A DNA stretch of 64,000 bases, taken from JAJRTA01 sp965603125 (GTDB taxonomy: Bacteria > Zixibacteria > MSB-5A5 > GN15 > FEB-12). Each line of letters starts with the position of its first letter. Position 1 is the stretch's first letter. This document shows positions 33,035-42,825 of this stretch, piece by piece. Under the pieces are notes generated by a model. The model searched no databases, was not told the DNA's origin, and saw only the letters and a list, made by a program, of their open reading frames with translations. The stretch is taken from assembly GCA_965603125.1 (NCBI GenBank), contig CBFDBU010000008.1:62001-126000 (forward strand), read 5' to 3'. Made by a program: the position numbers and the translations under genes.

Positions 33035-34629
33035 ACCGCTCCCTCCATGCTGATCTGGAACTCGATCACGGACTCGCCTTTTGCTTTTCTCTTGACGTGC
33101 CGCAGGACAGTGACGTTCTGGAAGAACGGCGATGCCCTGAGACCCTCGACATACTCGGCCAGTACAATCTCCGGCGGGATATCCTCCGAGGAAGCTACAC
33201 CATGAATCGTCAGGTTTGCAGTTGAATCTGCCGGTCTGTAGTCCAGCGTCGTGAGCCGGACTCCCGGTGGTGTCACCAGTGAAAGTTGCTTGAGGTTAAG
33301 GTTGAAATAGCTGGGATCGGCCTTCGTCGTTTCGATATAGGATCTGTCGGCGGCCATCTGCTGTTGGAGCACGTAATAGGAGAGGTATGTGTCCGAGTTT
33401 CTGATGTCGGCCACCTGGTCTTCCAACCGGGACTGCGTCAGTTCGGCGTCCGCCGCGGTACGGTACATGATTGCCCAGAACACCAGGAGGACAACCGTTA
33501 CGAGCGCCAGCGAAATCCTGGCTCGGCGATTGAGCTTTTTTTCAGTCTGTCTTCGCTTTTCTTCAGCGGGCAGCAGGCTGACCAATCGCCTGCGACATAC
33601 GGAGGCCGCCAGCGCCGGCAGGCCCACGGCGCAGGCCTCGTCCCGGGAGAGCTCCTGGTCGCGTAGATACGGCAGGCGTTCGGTCGGGAAAGGGATGAAA
33701 TCGAAACTCGTGAAGGCGTTAATTCGTTCCACCAGTTCCGGGGCACCGGCCAGTTCACCGTAGACAAGCACCGTGCCCGATGGCGTTCTCGCATACTGGC
33801 CGGCGTAATAGTCCTGTGAGGTTTCAAGTTCCCTTGTCAGGCTCTCGGCAAAGAATCTCAGCCTGGTGTCATCGGGATCGTCTCCCAACTGGGAAGCCGC
33901 CGTAGAGGCGATCTGGACGAAATCCAGCGTAGACCCGTGATAGAAAGAAAGCTCAGATCGGTCGTGCGCCACATCCATCAGAGTGTAGCTGTGGTCATCC
34001 TGGAAACCCGGCAGGTCCCCAAGCAACTGCCCGATGACATCGTGGGCATGAAAGACGCGGGATACTTCAATCCCCTTTGCGCGAAAGGGATCGAGTTGTT
34101 CCTTGATATACCGGGTGGTCACTGCCTGAAGGCCGATTCTGTAGCGCACCCGGTTCTGAGCGACAACCTCGGAGGTCGGTCGATAGCCAAAGACGCACTC
34201 GGAGAGGGGGAAAGGAATCTGTTTCTCAGCCTCGTATTCAATGGCCGAGTTGAGGTCGTGGGTTTTCATGACCGGCATCAGGAATGTTCGAAAGGCGGTC
34301 TCTCGGCCGGATACGGTCAGGGAAACGCTGGGGTATCTCCCGCCATGCCGTGCGAGATACATGTTGATGCTGTTGGTGAGGCATCCGGTTCGTTCTTCCG
34401 GCGTGTTCAGGCTGCCCGGCAAGGGAGCGCAGGTGACGTCCAGGATTCTCCTTCGCCTGCCGAAATGCGCCGTGGTGGCCATCTGGATATGAGTGCTACC
34501 AATCGAAAACGCAAGGTGTCGACCGATATTCAGGCTTGACCGTCCGGAAAGCCTCGCTTTCGAGACGTGAGAGCCGGCCGGATCGCCGGTCTTACCATGC
34601 CTTTTCACGATGGATCTGATACTGACCAT
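33031..34629 (-). CDS. pilM/pilN: Fused pilus assembly protein PilM-PilN
   Basis: In this 532 aa single frame, residues 40-335 or so are PilM, an actin-like cytoplasmic protein (HLAFSIGSTHIQMATTAHFG, LNSAIEYEAEKQIPFPLSEC, YTLMDVAHDRSELSFYHGST). Then comes the PilN N-terminal motif VSLLPAEEKRRQTEKK (in PilN typically NLLP), which in separate systems is what PilM binds. A membrane helix follows near 368-385 (ISLALVTVVLLVFWAIMY), then a coiled coil and the PilN ferredoxin-like domain. Normally these are two genes. The start ATG 34629 lacks a ribosome binding site and lies 12 bases past the pilin stop. Confidence 0.88.
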   Translation of the reverse strand: MVSIRSIVKRHGKTGDPAGSHVSKARLSGRSSLNIGRHLAFSIGSTHIQMATTAHFGRRRRILDVTCAPLPGSLNTPEERTGCLTNSINMYLARHGGRYPSVSLTVSGRETAFRTFLMPVMKTHDLNSAIEYEAEKQIPFPLSECVFGYRPTSEVVAQNRVRYRIGLQAVTTRYIKEQLDPFRAKGIEVSRVFHAHDVIGQLLGDLPGFQDDHSYTLMDVAHDRSELSFYHGSTLDFVQIASTAASQLGDDPDDTRLRFFAESLTRELETSQDYYAGQYARTPSGTVLVYGELAGAPELVERINAFTSFDFIPFPTERLPYLRDQELSRDEACAVGLPALAASVCRRRLVSLLPAEEKRRQTEKKLNRRARISLALVTVVLLVFWAIMYRTAADAELTQSRLEDQVADIRNSDTYLSYYVLQQQMAADRSYIETTKADPSYFNLNLKQLSLVTPPGVRLTTLDYRPADSTANLTIHGVASSEDIPPEIVLAEYVEGLRASPFFQNVTVLRHVKRKAKGESVIEFQISMEGAV

Positions 34630-34641
34630 AGTTTACGCTGG

Positions 34642-35127
34642 CTAAAACGTGATGGCAATACTGTCCGCGCCCCCGACCGAGACAAGGCGGCGGCTCGAGG
34701 GATCATATAGGTACCCCGTTCCCCAGGCGTCTGCCAGATACGAGTTGCCGCAGCTGTCGATGTATGGACCATTCCAGCCGAGTCGGGTTAACGGATCATA
34801 CACGTTCAGCGAACCCGGCTTGATCACCAGGTCCTCTAACCGGGGTGGAGGAAATCCGACGTCGCCTTCAAATCCGCGGTCAACAAGAGCCCCACCGGCA
34901 ACCAGGGCCGGGTTGCCGATGATGGCTTCCTTGAGCGATTGCAGTTCTTTCCTGGTGGCGGCAATCTTCGAACTGTCCATTACGTTGACGAGTTTTGGGA
35001 TCGCTACCGCGGCCAGAATGCCAAGAACGACGATTACCATGACAAGTTCGATCAGGGTAAAGCCGTCGGATTTACGACAGGCCCCGGACCTGCCGCAGGC
35101 AACAGGTGTTTTCGAGTCCAGGCGCAA
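34642..35127 (-). CDS. Second type IV pilin or pseudopilin
   Basis: A type III prepilin signal is present: a basic leader, Gly before the cleavage site, then FTLIELVMVIVVLGILAAVA. The mature part is about 135 aa. The C-terminal region has the layout of GspG-like proteins (PRLEDLVIKPGSLNVYDPLT, GWNGPYIDS and ADAWGTGYLYDPSSRRL), so it may be a minor pilin with a calcium-type loop. TTG 35127 is my preferred start; the frame stays open to ATG 35202, inside the preceding pilin gene. It lies between the major pilin and pilM/N. Confidence 0.85.
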   Translation of the reverse strand: MRLDSKTPVACGRSGACRKSDGFTLIELVMVIVVLGILAAVAIPKLVNVMDSSKIAATRKELQSLKEAIIGNPALVAGGALVDRGFEGDVGFPPPRLEDLVIKPGSLNVYDPLTRLGWNGPYIDSCGNSYLADAWGTGYLYDPSSRRLVSVGGADSIAITF

Positions 35128-35132
35128 TCGGT

Positions 35133-35552
35133 TTACCAGTTGTTTTCTCCCGATCCGTCGGTGTTGAGCCAGATTTCCCCGGTGGACTCTTTGTAGGCCC
35201 AACCACCCCGGGTCCCCACGACGGTGCCCTTGGTAACGCCGGTGACAATCGAATCGGAGGCGTCGGTCTGGTACGGATTGGAGGGAATGGTCTGTTCCAT
35301 GACCACGCCGATGGTCCTCAGGCTGTCAAGTGCCGGCCAGGTAGCGTTGCCGGTTGTGACCGCCTGGTTGGCGTAGTAGATGGTTATCCCTGAACGCATA
35401 CTGCCAAGGGTGCTCCGGGCGGCAGCCTCCTTGGCTTCTGCCGACAGGTTCTGGTACTTGGGAATGGCCACGGCGGCCAGTATGCCAAGAATCACGATAA
35501 TGATTACCAGCTCGATGAGCGTAAAACCTTTTTGATCGAATCGGGCGAGCAT
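35133..35552 (-). CDS. pilA: Type IV pilin
   Basis: This is a 139 aa prepilin. The short leader MLARFDQKG ends at the Gly cleaved by PilD, followed by FTLIELVIIIVILGILAAVA with the conserved Glu5 and the helix that packs in the pilus core. The mature part has the usual AKEAAARSTLGSMRSGITIY helix and a short globular region ending in DGSGENNW. By position (first pilin after pilC) and size it is the likely main subunit. No second prepilin peptidase or PilT gene is visible in the window. Confidence 0.9.
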   Translation of the reverse strand: MLARFDQKGFTLIELVIIIVILGILAAVAIPKYQNLSAEAKEAAARSTLGSMRSGITIYYANQAVTTGNATWPALDSLRTIGVVMEQTIPSNPYQTDASDSIVTGVTKGTVVGTRGGWAYKESTGEIWLNTDGSGENNW

Positions 35553-35629
35553 GTTACCTCCATTGCGGCATGGTTAGACTGCACTCTATATGACGTATGT
35601 CGGAAGCATCAGCCCGCCTCTTTAGCTGC

Positions 35630-36847
35630 CTACGGGCCCCGGAATACCTGGATCAGGTTCCACATCGGCAGGAAGATAGCCAGTGCGAGAATCAGCACGA
35701 AGCCTCCCAGGACGACAGTCAGTATCGGCTCTAAAATGGACGCCAGATGGCGCGACATGTACTGTACTTCTTTGGAGTAATGCCGGCCCACTTCCGTAAG
35801 CATCTTCTCCAGGGAGCCCGACTCCAGGCCTATGGACATCATCTGCAGCGCCAGCTCAGGAAAGACAGCGAAGTTTTCCGAGGTCAATAAGTCGTCCCGG
35901 CCCTCGCGGAAGAGGTCCCTGATTTTCATGATCTCCCGCGCCACCTGGCTGTTCTTGATCGCTCCGTTGAGGATGTCAAGCGATTTCACGATCGGCAGGC
36001 CGGACTTAAGAAGGATCCGGAACATCAGCGCAAATCGTGCCACGTTGCCCTTTATCACTAACTTGCCGATCACCGGCAGCCTTATCAGGAAGCGATCGAC
36101 AGCCAGCCGGGCTTTTTCGTTTGAGGTCGCCTTATGAAACCCAAATATGGCGGCTGCGATCAGTACCGGCAGGACCGGCCAGTATCGGTCGAAAGCGTTA
36201 CTGACACCGATAAGCAGCCGGGTGAACAGGGGGAGGTCGACGTTGAAGGCACCGTAGAATTCCACAAACCTTGGGACGACAAACGTCATCATTATGACAA
36301 AGGCGGCCAGAAGGGCTGAAACAACCATCAGCGGATACCTGACGCCGGACTTGATCTGGCGGGTAAGCTCGAGTTCCTTCTCCATCATCAAGGTCAGCTC
36401 GTCGAGGATGTCGTCAAGCTTGCCTGATTCCTCGCCGGCCGCGACGCTTGCCGTGCAATACCCAGGGAAAAGGTCGTCGAACTCGGCCATGGCGGATGAG
36501 AGTGATTTCCCCGACTGCAGGCTGAGCCTCATCTGGGAGATGGCGTAGTTGAACCGACTCTGCCGACCGCCGATCCTGATGATCGACAGGGCGCGCAGCA
36601 AGGGGACGCCCGCTTTGTAAAGAGTGGAGAGGTTGCTGGTGAACATTATCAGTGCGTCATACTGTGACCCTCTGAAAAAGCCCCATAGAGAAAACAACGG
36701 CCGTTTGCTGACCACCTTGATTGAAACGGGCAGCAGGTGTTGTTCCGACAGGTACTCCAATACCTGCTGGTTGCTCTCGGCGGTAATCGTTCCGCTCTGC
36801 GGTTGGCCGTTCCCGGCTACGGCGCGATACTTATACTCGACCGGCAT
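35630..36847 (-). CDS. pilC: Pilus assembly platform protein PilC (GspF family)
   Basis: This 405 aa inner-membrane protein has two GspF domains: first FTSNLSTLYKAGVPLLRALS...AAGEESGKLDDILDELTLMM, then FALMFRILLKSGLPIVKSLD...MMSIGLESGSLEKMLTEVG. Three long hydrophobic segments flank them, the last ending ILTVVLGGFVLILALAIFLP. PilC connects the PilB motor to the growing pilus. Its start lies within the last 17 bases of pilB, so the two are coupled. Confidence 0.94.
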   Translation of the reverse strand: MPVEYKYRAVAGNGQPQSGTITAESNQQVLEYLSEQHLLPVSIKVVSKRPLFSLWGFFRGSQYDALIMFTSNLSTLYKAGVPLLRALSIIRIGGRQSRFNYAISQMRLSLQSGKSLSSAMAEFDDLFPGYCTASVAAGEESGKLDDILDELTLMMEKELELTRQIKSGVRYPLMVVSALLAAFVIMMTFVVPRFVEFYGAFNVDLPLFTRLLIGVSNAFDRYWPVLPVLIAAAIFGFHKATSNEKARLAVDRFLIRLPVIGKLVIKGNVARFALMFRILLKSGLPIVKSLDILNGAIKNSQVAREIMKIRDLFREGRDDLLTSENFAVFPELALQMMSIGLESGSLEKMLTEVGRHYSKEVQYMSRHLASILEPILTVVLGGFVLILALAIFLPMWNLIQVFRGP

Positions 36848-38570
36848 CGACGGTCCTCACGTACGTTTGCTGGTAGGGGTCAGACATGTCTTCGAGACTG
36901 GACGTCTCCTTGAGCAGTTCCTCAAGGCAGATCTGCCCCGTGGTCAGTTTCTCCAGGCCGATCTCAAACAAGGGGAGGTATCCGCAGCGCCGAGCTTCCT
37001 CGCGGATGACATTCAGCGAGACGTCGGCGATGATCTGTTCTGCGATGAGCGGCGTGATTTCAACGTACTCGAATATGCCCGTAAGCCCTTTCAAGCCGGT
37101 GTTCCTGCACTGGGGGCAACCGGCGCCCCGACGAAAAGACATAGTGTTCCCAAGTTCCGACAGTCCGGCCCGTTTCAGTATCCCATCAGACGGCCGGTAG
37201 CTCTGAAGGCATTCCGGGCAATTGAGGCGAACCAGCCGCTGGGCCAGTATGCCCTTCAGCGCCGAGGCGACAAGGTATCTCTCCAATCCCATGTCGACCA
37301 GACGGGCGATGGCCGAGGGGGCGTCGTTGGTGTGGATAGTCGAGAAGACGAGATGCCCGGTAAGCGCCGAGCGTATCGCCATGTGGGCCGTCTCGGTATC
37401 GCGGATTTCACCGATCATGATGATGTCCGGGTTCTGTCGGAGTATGGCTCTGAGGGTAGAAGGGAAGGTCAGCCCGGCTTTCTCATTGATCTGAATCTGG
37501 TTGATAAGCGTGAGGGAGTACTCCACCGGATCCTCGACGGTGATGATGTTTTTCTCGATGGAGTTTATCTCCTGGAGAGTCGTATACAGCGTCGACGTCT
37601 TGCCGCTGGAGGTCGGCCCGGTTATCAGGATCAACCCTTCGGGTTTGCGGATGACGTTCATCCAGGACTGCACAACGTTGGCGCTAAAGCCGAGCTGTTC
37701 GAAGCTCAGGAGCAGGTTGCGGCGATCCAGAAGCCGGATGACGACTTTCTCACCGTGGATAGTGGGCAGAGTCGAAACGCGAAGGTCGACAACGGCGCCT
37801 TCAAGTTCCGTCATGAAACGTCCGTCCTGGGGCAGCCGCTTCTCCGAGACGTCCAGGTTGGCGGCGATCTTTATTCTGGAGACCAGTTCGCTCTGCATCG
37901 ATTTGGACGGCGCCGCCTCTTCGCGCATGACACCGTCGATCCGGTATCTGATCCGCAGGCGGGCTTCCTCCGGCTCTATGTGAATATCCGTCGCCCGATC
38001 CCGAATCGCTGTGGAAAGAATGAGATCGACGAAGTTGGCGATCGAGCTTTCTGACTCTACCTTTTCAACTGAGGGCGGCGCGACTGCGGTTTTGGTCTCG
38101 GTGTCTTTTCGGGAGTCCATTAGGTGATGCAGCGAGTCCGCGATTGAGTAGTTCTCGTTAATGGCGGCCCTGATCTCAGAGGGGCTGGCCACGGCTCGCC
38201 TGATATTGCAGCCGGTGAGGTACTTGATTCCTTCGATGGCCACAACGTTGAGCGGATCGGCCATAGCCAGCGTCAGGGTATTGCCGACGGCAAAAACAGG
38301 GATGAGCGTGTACCTTCGGGCCAGATCAACAGAGACTCTCTGCACCACTTTGGGATCGAGGACCATTGAAGTCAGGGAGATCTTCGGAACACTCAGGCGA
38401 TCGGAAATGCTGTCGGTAAGCTGCTCCTCCGTGATATGGCCCAGGTCTATCAGGACTTCCCCCAGGCGGCGCCCTGAAACCGCCTGCTCACGGACGGCTT
38501 CTTCCAGTTGCTGACCGGTTATGTAGCCTTTTTCGACCAGGAGATCGCCGATTTTCTTCTTCGCATTCAT
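36831..38570 (-). CDS. pilB: Pilus extension ATPase PilB (GspE family)
   Basis: This 579 aa protein has an N-terminal MshEN domain (KIGDLLVEKGYITGQQLEEA). The ATPase core has Walker A GPTSSGKTSTLYT, the Asp box NIITVEDPVEY, Walker B MIGEIRDTETAHMA and the His box TGHLVFSTIHTND. A tetracysteine zinc site follows (NCPECLQSY...GCPQCRNTGLKG), as expected for PilB and GspE but not PilT. It drives pilus extension and is the first gene of the operon. A 476-codon plus-strand ORF over the same stretch is an antisense shadow. Confidence 0.95.
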   Translation of the reverse strand: MNAKKKIGDLLVEKGYITGQQLEEAVREQAVSGRRLGEVLIDLGHITEEQLTDSISDRLSVPKISLTSMVLDPKVVQRVSVDLARRYTLIPVFAVGNTLTLAMADPLNVVAIEGIKYLTGCNIRRAVASPSEIRAAINENYSIADSLHHLMDSRKDTETKTAVAPPSVEKVESESSIANFVDLILSTAIRDRATDIHIEPEEARLRIRYRIDGVMREEAAPSKSMQSELVSRIKIAANLDVSEKRLPQDGRFMTELEGAVVDLRVSTLPTIHGEKVVIRLLDRRNLLLSFEQLGFSANVVQSWMNVIRKPEGLILITGPTSSGKTSTLYTTLQEINSIEKNIITVEDPVEYSLTLINQIQINEKAGLTFPSTLRAILRQNPDIIMIGEIRDTETAHMAIRSALTGHLVFSTIHTNDAPSAIARLVDMGLERYLVASALKGILAQRLVRLNCPECLQSYRPSDGILKRAGLSELGNTMSFRRGAGCPQCRNTGLKGLTGIFEYVEITPLIAEQIIADVSLNVIREEARRCGYLPLFEIGLEKLTTGQICLEELLKETSSLEDMSDPYQQTYVRTVDAGRV

Positions 38571-38687
38571 CAGACTGCGAGCGCTCCGCGTTTGAATTCA
38601 TTATCTTATCGGAATGCGACGGGGTTCTCTTGAGACCTGCCTTTTGCGGCATCAAACCGGCAACTCTGTTGTTGATTGCGCGAGGCG

Positions 38688-40388
38688 ATGGCGTTTATTG
38701 ACGACAACGTGACTATGCTCAGCCCCGCCATATATCGACTTTTCCTGCTTTGCCTGCTTGTTCAATTATCTGCCGGACGGGAGCCTGCTGCGGCTGATGG
38801 ATTACCGGTCACCGAAGACCGGGTGCCGGAGGTGGCGCACGAAGGGCTGCTTGTCGACAGCATTGTGATTGACAATCGAAACATCTATGACACCAAGAAA
38901 GCCAGGTATGACAATTTCGTTTTCAGGACAGCCAATGCCCTTCACTGGACCACGCGGAAAAGGGTTGTCGGGCGGGAGGTGCTGCTGCATGTCGGTGAGC
39001 CCTACTCGCAGGAGCTGGCCGAGGAAACAGCACGGAATCTGCGGCGGCGTCTGACGCTCTATGACGCCTGGGTCGAGACGAGCCTGCTGCCGAACGGACA
39101 TCTGCTGGTGAGGGTTGTCACTGTTGATCAGTGGAGCATCTCCGGAGGGTTCAATATCAGCCGGGAAGGAAACGAGTTGCGTTATCAGATTGGCGTTACT
39201 GACAAGAACCTGTTGGGGAACAACCAGTTATTGGACATCGCCTACTTCTTCAGGGAGATTGAGGACGACCACCTGATAACTCATCTTTCCGACAACCGCC
39301 TTCTCGGTTGGCCGCTGTCTCTGGGAGTCGACTACAGCAACGATCCCCTGGCGAGTTTCCAGAGGGTTGTCGTCGGGCACCCGTTCTATGATCTCTCCCA
39401 GCGTTTCTCGTACTCCCTGAGCGCCATGGCCGTTGGTGGGCGGCGAGACATCTATGACGACGAGGCAAAGATCGCTCAGTCACGATTCGCCGGTGATCTG
39501 GCCGGTCTGGGGCTTGCCTACCGCACCGGTCCCCATGCCAACAAGGTTAAGCTCAAGCTGGGCTACGATTACCGCTTTGAGAGGAGTTATGATAAGGACA
39601 CACTTTCCAACGACCCGGATGACTGGGCTGCGGCGGATGCAGGTTTTCCGCGGGATTCATTGTATCATAGAGTCAGCGCCGTGGTCGGCTACTCGCGGAT
39701 GTCATTCGTGAGGCTTCGTCAGATCGATGGCTTCGGATACACTGAGGACTTCACGCTGGGACCGTCGGTGGCCGTCAAGTTGGCGCGGGCCGTCAATTCC
39801 GACGAGGTTGTTTTCGACAATCTGGGATTGGGTCTGGCGCACACCGGCCGGTTTCGAGCCGGCCTGGTGCGGATCTCATGCGAGGGCCTTATCTGGGTGA
39901 CACACGGCACCGAAGTCAGACGTCTGACGGAGGTAGTTCTCCAGGGGTACAACCGCTCCTCAGACGATTTCACAGTTGCAGCCAGAGCGAACTACGTCAT
40001 GGACTGGATGGGCGACGCTAATAACCTCGTTTTGGGAGGAACCAACGGACTTCGTGGTTATGAAACATTCTTCCGTACCGGCAACCGCCGGGCCGTCCTC
40101 AACATTGAAGGGAGGGTGTTTCCGGATCTGGAACTTCTTTCGGTGATATTCGGGGCAACACTGTTTTCCGACATCGGCCGCACCTGGAAGTCGGGTGAGC
40201 CGTTCAGATTCCGGGACTTCGATGCAAGTGTCGGAGCAGGTTTGCGGGTGTCGTTCGAGAAATCCTCAAAAACCGCCCTCTTTCGTCTGGATGTAGCCTA
40301 CTCGGAGCAAAACGGCTGGCAGTTGTCGATCGGGTCAGGGCAGTATTTCCGAGCCACGACCGCCGTTTTGCCCTTGACAAACCATTGA
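38688..40388 (+). CDS. BamA/TamA-like outer-membrane protein (POTRA plus beta-barrel)
   Basis: ATG 38688 gives about 566 aa; ATG 38715 (MLSPAIYRLFLLCLLVQLSA) fits the signal peptide equally well. Residues 45-130 look like POTRA strands (LLVDSIVIDNRNIYDTKKAR, LHVGEPYSQELAEETARNLR). The rest is barrel-like, with alternating aromatic strands, the GLRGYETFFRTGNRRAVLNI segment that corresponds to the conserved surface-antigen (D15) region, and a C-terminal strand. Members insert or transport proteins or lipids at the outer membrane. It has fewer POTRA domains than a true BamA, so an accessory Omp85 role is likelier. Divergent from pilB. Confidence 0.85.
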   Translation: MAFIDDNVTMLSPAIYRLFLLCLLVQLSAGREPAAADGLPVTEDRVPEVAHEGLLVDSIVIDNRNIYDTKKARYDNFVFRTANALHWTTRKRVVGREVLLHVGEPYSQELAEETARNLRRRLTLYDAWVETSLLPNGHLLVRVVTVDQWSISGGFNISREGNELRYQIGVTDKNLLGNNQLLDIAYFFREIEDDHLITHLSDNRLLGWPLSLGVDYSNDPLASFQRVVVGHPFYDLSQRFSYSLSAMAVGGRRDIYDDEAKIAQSRFAGDLAGLGLAYRTGPHANKVKLKLGYDYRFERSYDKDTLSNDPDDWAAADAGFPRDSLYHRVSAVVGYSRMSFVRLRQIDGFGYTEDFTLGPSVAVKLARAVNSDEVVFDNLGLGLAHTGRFRAGLVRISCEGLIWVTHGTEVRRLTEVVLQGYNRSSDDFTVAARANYVMDWMGDANNLVLGGTNGLRGYETFFRTGNRRAVLNIEGRVFPDLELLSVIFGATLFSDIGRTWKSGEPFRFRDFDASVGAGLRVSFEKSSKTALFRLDVAYSEQNGWQLSIGSGQYFRATTAVLPLTNH

Positions 40389-40401
40389 TATACAATACAT
40401 T
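40374..40401 (+). promoter_or_regulatory. Possible promoter of the metalloprotease gene
   Basis: TTGACA (40374-40379), a 16-base spacer and TACATT (40396-40401). It overlaps the end of the barrel gene and would leave a leader of about 240 bases before ATG 40650. Confidence 0.4.
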
Positions 40402-40649
40402 GTGAATATACGAAGGCTTTGCCCGGCTTGGCCGTCCAGCGCAGACCGTCACCGGGGCTTTCTCGATTTGGACTGACCCCAGGGGCAGGGCCGATGGGTA
40501 CGACAGTGTGGTCTTACCGGTGTGACCTGGTAATGTCGGTGACAGGTGTGGTGAACCGTGTCGCTGTCCCGGGTAACGAATCAGGTGAAGCAGATCGGCA
40601 GGAAGCCGAATTAGTAATCAAACCGCTGGCTAATGCAGTGGAGAAACTT

Positions 40650-42692
40650 ATGAGCGAATCTCGAATCAAGATGCTGCTGACCTGTCTGGCGCTTATGCTG
40701 TTGACCGTGTCGACGGCTGGTGGGCGCAATATACCGGGCGCCCACGACCCTCTTGCCGCCATTGAGCAGGATTATGCTCAGGGCTCGCTCACACTGGATG
40801 AGAAGGTCATGCTCCAGTTGAAGGCAATCAGAGCGCCGAGCGAGTTGCCGGACAAATACAAAGCAGTTCGCCTGGCGGCGGGTGTCCCCGAAGCGTACGG
40901 TGGCAGCGTGACCATGATTCTCAAGGAGATCCGATCCCAGTGGGACCTCCTTTCAACCTCCACCCGGCGAGCATTCATGGAAACCATGGCGAGATGGGGA
41001 ACCGATTTCGTCTACGATTCTCCCGGCGGTTTTTTCAAGCTTCATTACGATATCGATGAAGACAGTGTCCACGCCGTACCTACCGACGACAGTGATCTCA
41101 GCGGTGTACCGGATTTCGTAGAGAAGTGCGCCGCCTACCTTGATACGGTCTGGGCCCGGCATATCGATCTGGGGTATTTATTGCCGCCGTCTGACGGTGG
41201 TCTGGGCGGAGACGAGAAGTATGATATCTACTTCCAGAATATGAGTTACTACGGTTACGTTGTGTATGAGGGCAACGGTCCCATGCCCTGGAACGACCAC
41301 TTCAGCTACATGGTATTACACCACAATTTCCTCGTATTCCCTCCCAACCCTGACCCCGAAGGCTGCCAATGGGGCGCCGCCAAAGCGACGGCCGCCCATG
41401 AATACCATCACGCCGTTCAATTCGCTTACGATGTCGACGAGGATACCTGGTTCATGGAATTGGATGCCGTTTACATGGAAGACATTGTCTTTGACCACGC
41501 CGATGACAACCTCAACTACCTGGGCGCCTTCTTTTCCGAGCCTTACCGCTCGCTGATGGAAAACTCGAATCACTACTACTCCTGTTTCATCTGGGGGCTG
41601 TATCTTGCTCAGAAGTTTGATACTTCCCTGATGCGCGCCGTCTGGGAAGGAGCGATCAATGCGACCACGGTCTATGACGCCCTTTCCGACACCCTCCTGG
41701 CCAGGTATGGCTGGACCCAGGACTCCGCTTTTGCGGAATTCGCGCTCTGGAACTTCTGCACTTACACGCGCGACGACGGACTGCACCACGAAGAGGCGGC
41801 CGGTTACCCGTTGGCGGTAATCGGTCGGACGCACTCCAGCTTCCCGGTCAATCTGCAAAACTCACCGGGCTCTCCGGCCGGATATGGCGCCGCCTACGTC
41901 CAGTTCTTTCCGGGTGGGAACGTCGGCACGCTGACAGTGACCTTCAACGGCAGTGATTCCCGCGAGTGGGCGGCATATCTGATCAAATCGACAGCCGACA
42001 ACGTCCACGAGTTTGAACGGATCGAGCTAAGCCCCGGCACCTGTCTGGGTGCGGTTGAGGTTCCCGGGTTCGAGTCGTACTATCGGGTCGCTCTCGTTGG
42101 AATCAACGTGTCTGAATTCTCCGCAGGAGCTCCATATACCTATCGGGCGGACGTCCTCGAACCATATGACGTGAGCCTGGTCGTGCTCACCACTGATTCC
42201 GCGGTGTACTCCGGCGGTGTCCGTCAGTGGGAGTGTCAGGTTACCAATAATGCTCCGTTGCATGATGTGATAGATTTGATCGTGTGGGACGATCTGGGTT
42301 GGATACCTCCGGACACAATCGACAAGGCCCTGGCTCCCGGCCGGGATACGGTATTCTCAGTGGCCGTCAGCCCTCCAAAAGGGACACCGCTGGAAGAATG
42401 CTCCAATCTTCACTTCAAGGTGCAATCGTGGAGTGACCCGTTGGTCGCTGATTCTCAGACCGTTTTCGGTAAAGTCCTGCTTCAGCGAGGCGATGTCGAC
42501 TTCACGGGATTTATTGACATAGCCGACCTTGTGTATCTCGTCGAATACATGTTCACCAGCGGTCCGCAGCCGATTCCGGTTCTGGATGCAGCCGATTTCC
42601 AGTGCAATATCGGCGTTGATATCGGTGACCTGGTGGCGATGGTAGAGTACATGTTTGAAGATGGCCCCCCACCTCCCTGCAATCCCTATTAA
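40650..42692 (+). CDS. Exported putative zinc metalloprotease with dockerin-like repeats
   Basis: ATG 40650 follows GGAG and gives 680 aa beginning with a signal peptide (IKMLLTCLALMLLTVSTAGG). The frame is open 77 codons further upstream but that part looks untranslated. The sequence HEYHH at residues 250-254, in AKATAAHEYHHAVQFAYDV, is an HExxH zinc-protease motif with a Glu-rich region after it (MELDAVYMEDIVFD), as in MXAN_6640-type putative peptidases. Residues 600-680 hold two dockerin-like repeats (GDVDFTGFIDIADLVYLVEY; then NIGVDIGDLVAMVEYMFEDG). It should act outside the cell, possibly bound to a surface scaffold through the repeats (inference). Confidence 0.85.
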   Translation: MSESRIKMLLTCLALMLLTVSTAGGRNIPGAHDPLAAIEQDYAQGSLTLDEKVMLQLKAIRAPSELPDKYKAVRLAAGVPEAYGGSVTMILKEIRSQWDLLSTSTRRAFMETMARWGTDFVYDSPGGFFKLHYDIDEDSVHAVPTDDSDLSGVPDFVEKCAAYLDTVWARHIDLGYLLPPSDGGLGGDEKYDIYFQNMSYYGYVVYEGNGPMPWNDHFSYMVLHHNFLVFPPNPDPEGCQWGAAKATAAHEYHHAVQFAYDVDEDTWFMELDAVYMEDIVFDHADDNLNYLGAFFSEPYRSLMENSNHYYSCFIWGLYLAQKFDTSLMRAVWEGAINATTVYDALSDTLLARYGWTQDSAFAEFALWNFCTYTRDDGLHHEEAAGYPLAVIGRTHSSFPVNLQNSPGSPAGYGAAYVQFFPGGNVGTLTVTFNGSDSREWAAYLIKSTADNVHEFERIELSPGTCLGAVEVPGFESYYRVALVGINVSEFSAGAPYTYRADVLEPYDVSLVVLTTDSAVYSGGVRQWECQVTNNAPLHDVIDLIVWDDLGWIPPDTIDKALAPGRDTVFSVAVSPPKGTPLEECSNLHFKVQSWSDPLVADSQTVFGKVLLQRGDVDFTGFIDIADLVYLVEYMFTSGPQPIPVLDAADFQCNIGVDIGDLVAMVEYMFEDGPPPPCNPY

Positions 42693-42825
42693 TTGCCGCG
42701 ATCGTCTTTTTCTCTTTTTTTGTTGACTTGATTTCAGACCTCTGATATTTCTTAGCCATAAAAGAGGTGAGTCGTGGTGTGCGAGTGACACGGAAGTTGC
42801 TCGGAAGCGGCCGAGAGGGGGACGG

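Noticed and set aside
36624..38054. A 476-codon plus-strand ORF
   Set aside because: It lies antisense over pilB, which has complete Walker and zinc motifs. The plus-strand translation has no motif and is a composition effect.
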